From contig CM049306.1 of NCBI GenBank assembly GCA_026874595.1, forward strand, positions 59,342,019 through 59,406,018: a stretch of 64,000 nucleotides of DNA. Direction: 5' to 3'. The notes beneath the pieces were generated by a model, which was not told the origin of the DNA, did not search any database, and saw nothing but the letters and a program-made list of their open reading frames with translations. The translations under genes and the position numbers were made by a program. This document shows positions 61,114 to 64,000 of the stretch, piece after piece. Source of the DNA: Sipunculus nudus. Lineage: Eukaryota; Annelida; Sipuncula; Golfingiida; Sipunculidae. Position 1 is the first letter of the stretch. Each line of letters opens with the position of its first letter.

Positions 61114-63025
61114 TTCACAACAAAACTCACACAATCATGAACGGAATCTCATGAAGGTGTCATGCAGGGCATTTCGTAAATGTACCAGTAAAGAATAGAT
61201 TAAATGTAGGTGTGTATCCGGAAGATGATCCTGATCCAGGATCGTCATCAAGGAATATTCACAAATGTAGAGTCATGCACGTATGCACGAATGAATCTGA
61301 TGCTAAAGGCTAAATAAGTGAAAGGCGGATGCTTGCATTCATTAGAGTGCAGATTTCTAGTTCTTAAATGACGTGTCCTTGGCCTGATGGTGTCATTTTC
61401 CTAAATTTCAAGAATGAAGATATAATAAAAAGGACCCTTATAAATGAGCCGTCAGGCACTCATTTTCCTTTGTAGAAGGCTATATACTGAGTCATTTTGA
61501 ACTTGTAGTCTACAGTTTAGACGGAGCAAAACCTCCGAGGTCATTTGGCTTTTTCGTCTTTTTTAAGCATTGTTAATGATCGAACAATTCAGCTGCGAAG
61601 GCAGTTGTCTCAGTTACTAGGCCATGTACTTTCGGCAAATGCACATCTTCAAAGGTTGTTGGTCAAGAGCCAATTATTTAGTAAATAACGTCGGGCGCAT
61701 TATGTGTCTTTTAATATCGTATCATTTCGGACGGACACCGTAACACTTGAACACCCCTCATGATAAATTCTGATTGAACTTCAACTGAATAGATTCAACA
61801 GAGCCAATTCAAGGGCAGACTTTCATAAAGCGGCTCCTTAAAAGTGTATACATTAACGACAGAAAATAGAGTGTAAAAACTCTGGAGAACAAGCGAATAC
61901 ACGGAGCCTGTAAGAGCTGCTTTAAACCCTGAAGTTTGATTGGAAAATTCTTTTATATCGGCTCTTTAAAGTTAAAATACTGATAAGAAAGGTTCTAGTT
62001 ACAATTTACTCTTTACCATCTTAGATAATTAAATAATGATTTAATATTATTAAATAATTAAATAATAGTTAAATAAACTGCGAGGTCTCTGGTAAAAAAG
62101 CAAGGTCTGTAGTTTTGTAATCCTTGGATAAGCTTTGTGCGCACGAAAGATGCATCACTTACATGAGAATACATGTACAATTAAAATACATTTGAAAAAT
62201 GTTTCTATTAAAGCCTTATCTATAGAGGCACCATGTAGCAAACTTAATGATGCAAGGCACTTAACACGGACTGGTTATCGTACGAGTATATAATCTCTTC
62301 AGGAGCATTGAGAGTCCTAAACTAGCCTCCCCATACTAACCTTTAATAACAGTCAGCTGTGTGTGGGTCTACCCCGACCCCCGTGGGGCTGACATTCTTA
62401 TACAAGCCTTCGTTAGTGTGGGGTACATACCACTAATCTCACCATCACTCCGTTCCCACCACTGTCCTCGTTTTCGCCATTGCTTGGCAACGCGGGCCTC
62501 CCTGCTCGGGACAAATGAGCGAAACCCTCGAAAATATTTTGACACCCGGGTTCAATTTTAGAAGCGATAAGTGGCTTCAGTGAAAGGGTGGCCCAGGGGT
62601 TACAGTCAGAACAATGTGGCGCCACAAATAACATGCAACCCCTTACAGTGGGGCTCGGAATCCTTACAGAAAGTGTTCTCTTCACGAGAAATTGGCTCTC
62701 GTTGAGAGGTGACCGATTTAAATGACATTTACAATGGATGAAGGTTGCTTTGGGATGCTGGCACGCTAAGGACCTGTATTTGTTTTCCTTTCAAATAGCT
62801 TTTGCTTTGTCTGGTTTGAGTTTTGCTCCACATGCATCAGCAGATCTCAATATGACATCGAGGTAACCTGGCGGTAATTTCTTGAACTCGTGACATACGA
62901 AGAACTACCATCTATGCAATGACCACACATCTTTGTTTCCGTGAATTGCATGATATAAGGATCATTTTTTTTCAATTCTACTTTTATTCAAATTATAATA
63001 TACTTTAATATACGGATTTGGGTAA

Positions 63026-63027
<2 letters not shown>
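60186..63027. other. Non-coding spacer with one family-1 repeat
   Basis: Apart from 61,043-61,370 no feature is supported. The minus frame at 62,413-62,685 has no recognisable domain. Confidence 0.5.
61043..61370 (-). repeat. Dispersed repeat family 1, copy 5
   Basis: Reverse orientation: TTGCCTCTACCAGAAGGGTA, a GT tract (61,079-61,111), TTGTTCACAACAAAACTCAC, ATCATGAACGGAATCTCATG, TCAAGGAATATTCACAAATG and GCAGATTTCTAGTT. Confidence 0.85.
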
Positions 63028-63102
<75 letters not shown>

Positions 63103-63107
63103 TATAA
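63028..63107. repeat. (AC)n(AT)n microsatellite
   Basis: Compound tract, same layout as at 9,979. Confidence 0.96.
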
Positions 63108-63973
63108 AGGTTTATACAGCTGCAGGTGGATACATTACACTCACGGTTACAAGCGTGTATTTGTCCATTCTTGTTAGCGTAAGCATAATTCAGGGAACTA
63201 GGTTCCCCATGGATATGTTTTACTGAGGATCTTTTAAGGTTCAAACATTTAATTATATAGGGGGGAGTCTTATGTGTAAGAAAAAAATAAATAAATGAAA
63301 TATAGTACAGTGGTTTTGCGAAATCATTAAAAGCAGCGAAGCACTGCATGGACATGCATACATGTGGTTTGTCATAAACACAAAGGAGGCATCATTGTTA
63401 GCTACATGGAACTCCCAGAGATCTAGGTTTAATCAGTGGAACATTCAAGATACATTGTAAACTCATGTTTACTGTGAGCCCACACGCAATTAAAGCTACC
63501 ACACACAGGCTTGGATTTTTAAAGAAAGAGCACAAATCCTGGTATATATTGACATACGCATAGGAAACTATCTTGGATTGGGCAGAATGGATCCTATGTT
63601 TGGGTAGTAATCTGGTGCCCCTGTCACAATATAACATTTAAACCATACAGTAGTCTTCAAGAAGTTAATTCAACAAGGGTCAGTATTTCTCTGATCTGTT
63701 TCTTTGATCTAGGTGCCTTAAATGGCATTGCACATACGCATATATTTGCCCTATTTTCATTGCCCCGACTCGTCAAAGGGTCTCTGTTTTTATTATGTTA
63801 GCGTCTGTAGGGTAACACTTCAGGGCTCGGGACTTATGTAAACAGTAATTAATTTGCTTCAACCATACCATGTTTTATGGTCACCCCTCTCCTCCCGGCA
63901 TCTTCCCATGGTATATACTACAGGGACCATTATTGTCCGTTTCACCAGTTGGTGCCCTTCAGTTTGGCGATCT

Positions 63974-64000
63974 TTACCTCCGCCACAAGGGAATGCTCCC
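63974..64000. repeat. Possible second TTACCTCC-family element, cut by the window edge
   Basis: TTTACCTCCGCCACAAGG at the end of the window matches the terminal motif of the element at 57,935-58,152. Only about 26 bp are visible. Confidence 0.35.

Noticed and set aside
62413-62685. 90-codon minus-strand open frame
   Set aside because: Slightly GC-richer, but no motif, homologue or neighbour supports it.
1-64000. tRNA or rRNA genes
   Set aside because: No cloverleaf with A/B boxes or rRNA core sequence was recognised by eye; a covariance-model scan (tRNAscan-SE, Infernal) would be decisive.

Overview
This is a window of an animal nuclear genome, most probably a marine lophotrochozoan such as a mollusc. 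It is AT-rich, intron-bearing and full of microsatellites and dispersed inverted-repeat elements. It has almost no dense coding sequence. The recognisable host genes are one intact Toll-like receptor (TLR), a decayed inverted paralogue of it, and the first two coding exons of a tincar-like membrane protein. The taxon is inferred from these genes and repeat types, not proven.

Region 1 (about 1-20,900) is a mosaic of duplications around the TLR genes. An intact single-coding-exon TLR lies on the minus strand at 15,356-17,725. A multiply frameshifted paralogue lies on the plus strand at about 8,002-9,565 and lacks the transmembrane and TIR parts. Both keep an aligned 3' splice site 23 nt upstream of the ATG, so the copy arose from DNA and not from mRNA. 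Around the pseudogene lie two inverted arms (3,425-5,455 and 10,440-12,030), a direct duplication (about 2,490-3,240 and 12,262-13,520, the latter split by a 618-bp insertion with a 9-bp target duplication), a 25-bp minisatellite present in one arm only, and several dispersed repeat families.

Region 2 (21,029-33,991) is a tandem LTR-retrotransposon array on the minus strand: LTR A, internal 1, LTR B, internal 2, LTR C, with an exact 5,975-bp period. The coding order read from the sequence is gag, protease, integrase, reverse transcriptase, RNase H. The proteins look Ty3/gypsy-like but integrase precedes RT, the arrangement known for the Gmr1 clade. The central LTR is a mosaic of the two outer LTRs and both internal copies share the same disabling mutations. 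Both facts point to unequal recombination between LTRs of a single decayed insertion.

Region 3 (34,090-51,158) is mainly non-coding. It holds a 1.72-kb foldback-type element with long terminal inverted repeats and a perfect 6-bp target duplication, another copy of the main dispersed repeat, many microsatellites, and a GC-richer patch near 46,640-46,990 ending in a strong splice donor.

Region 4 (51,159-64,000) contains the tincar-like exons (plus strand, 51,434-51,661 and 52,720-52,951). It also holds a decayed SAP / SWIM / YqaJ-type gene (minus strand, 58,745-60,031) flanked by long inverted repeats like a DNA transposon, plus further dispersed repeats. The rest of the tincar-like gene is not visible and presumably lies beyond the right edge after a long intron.
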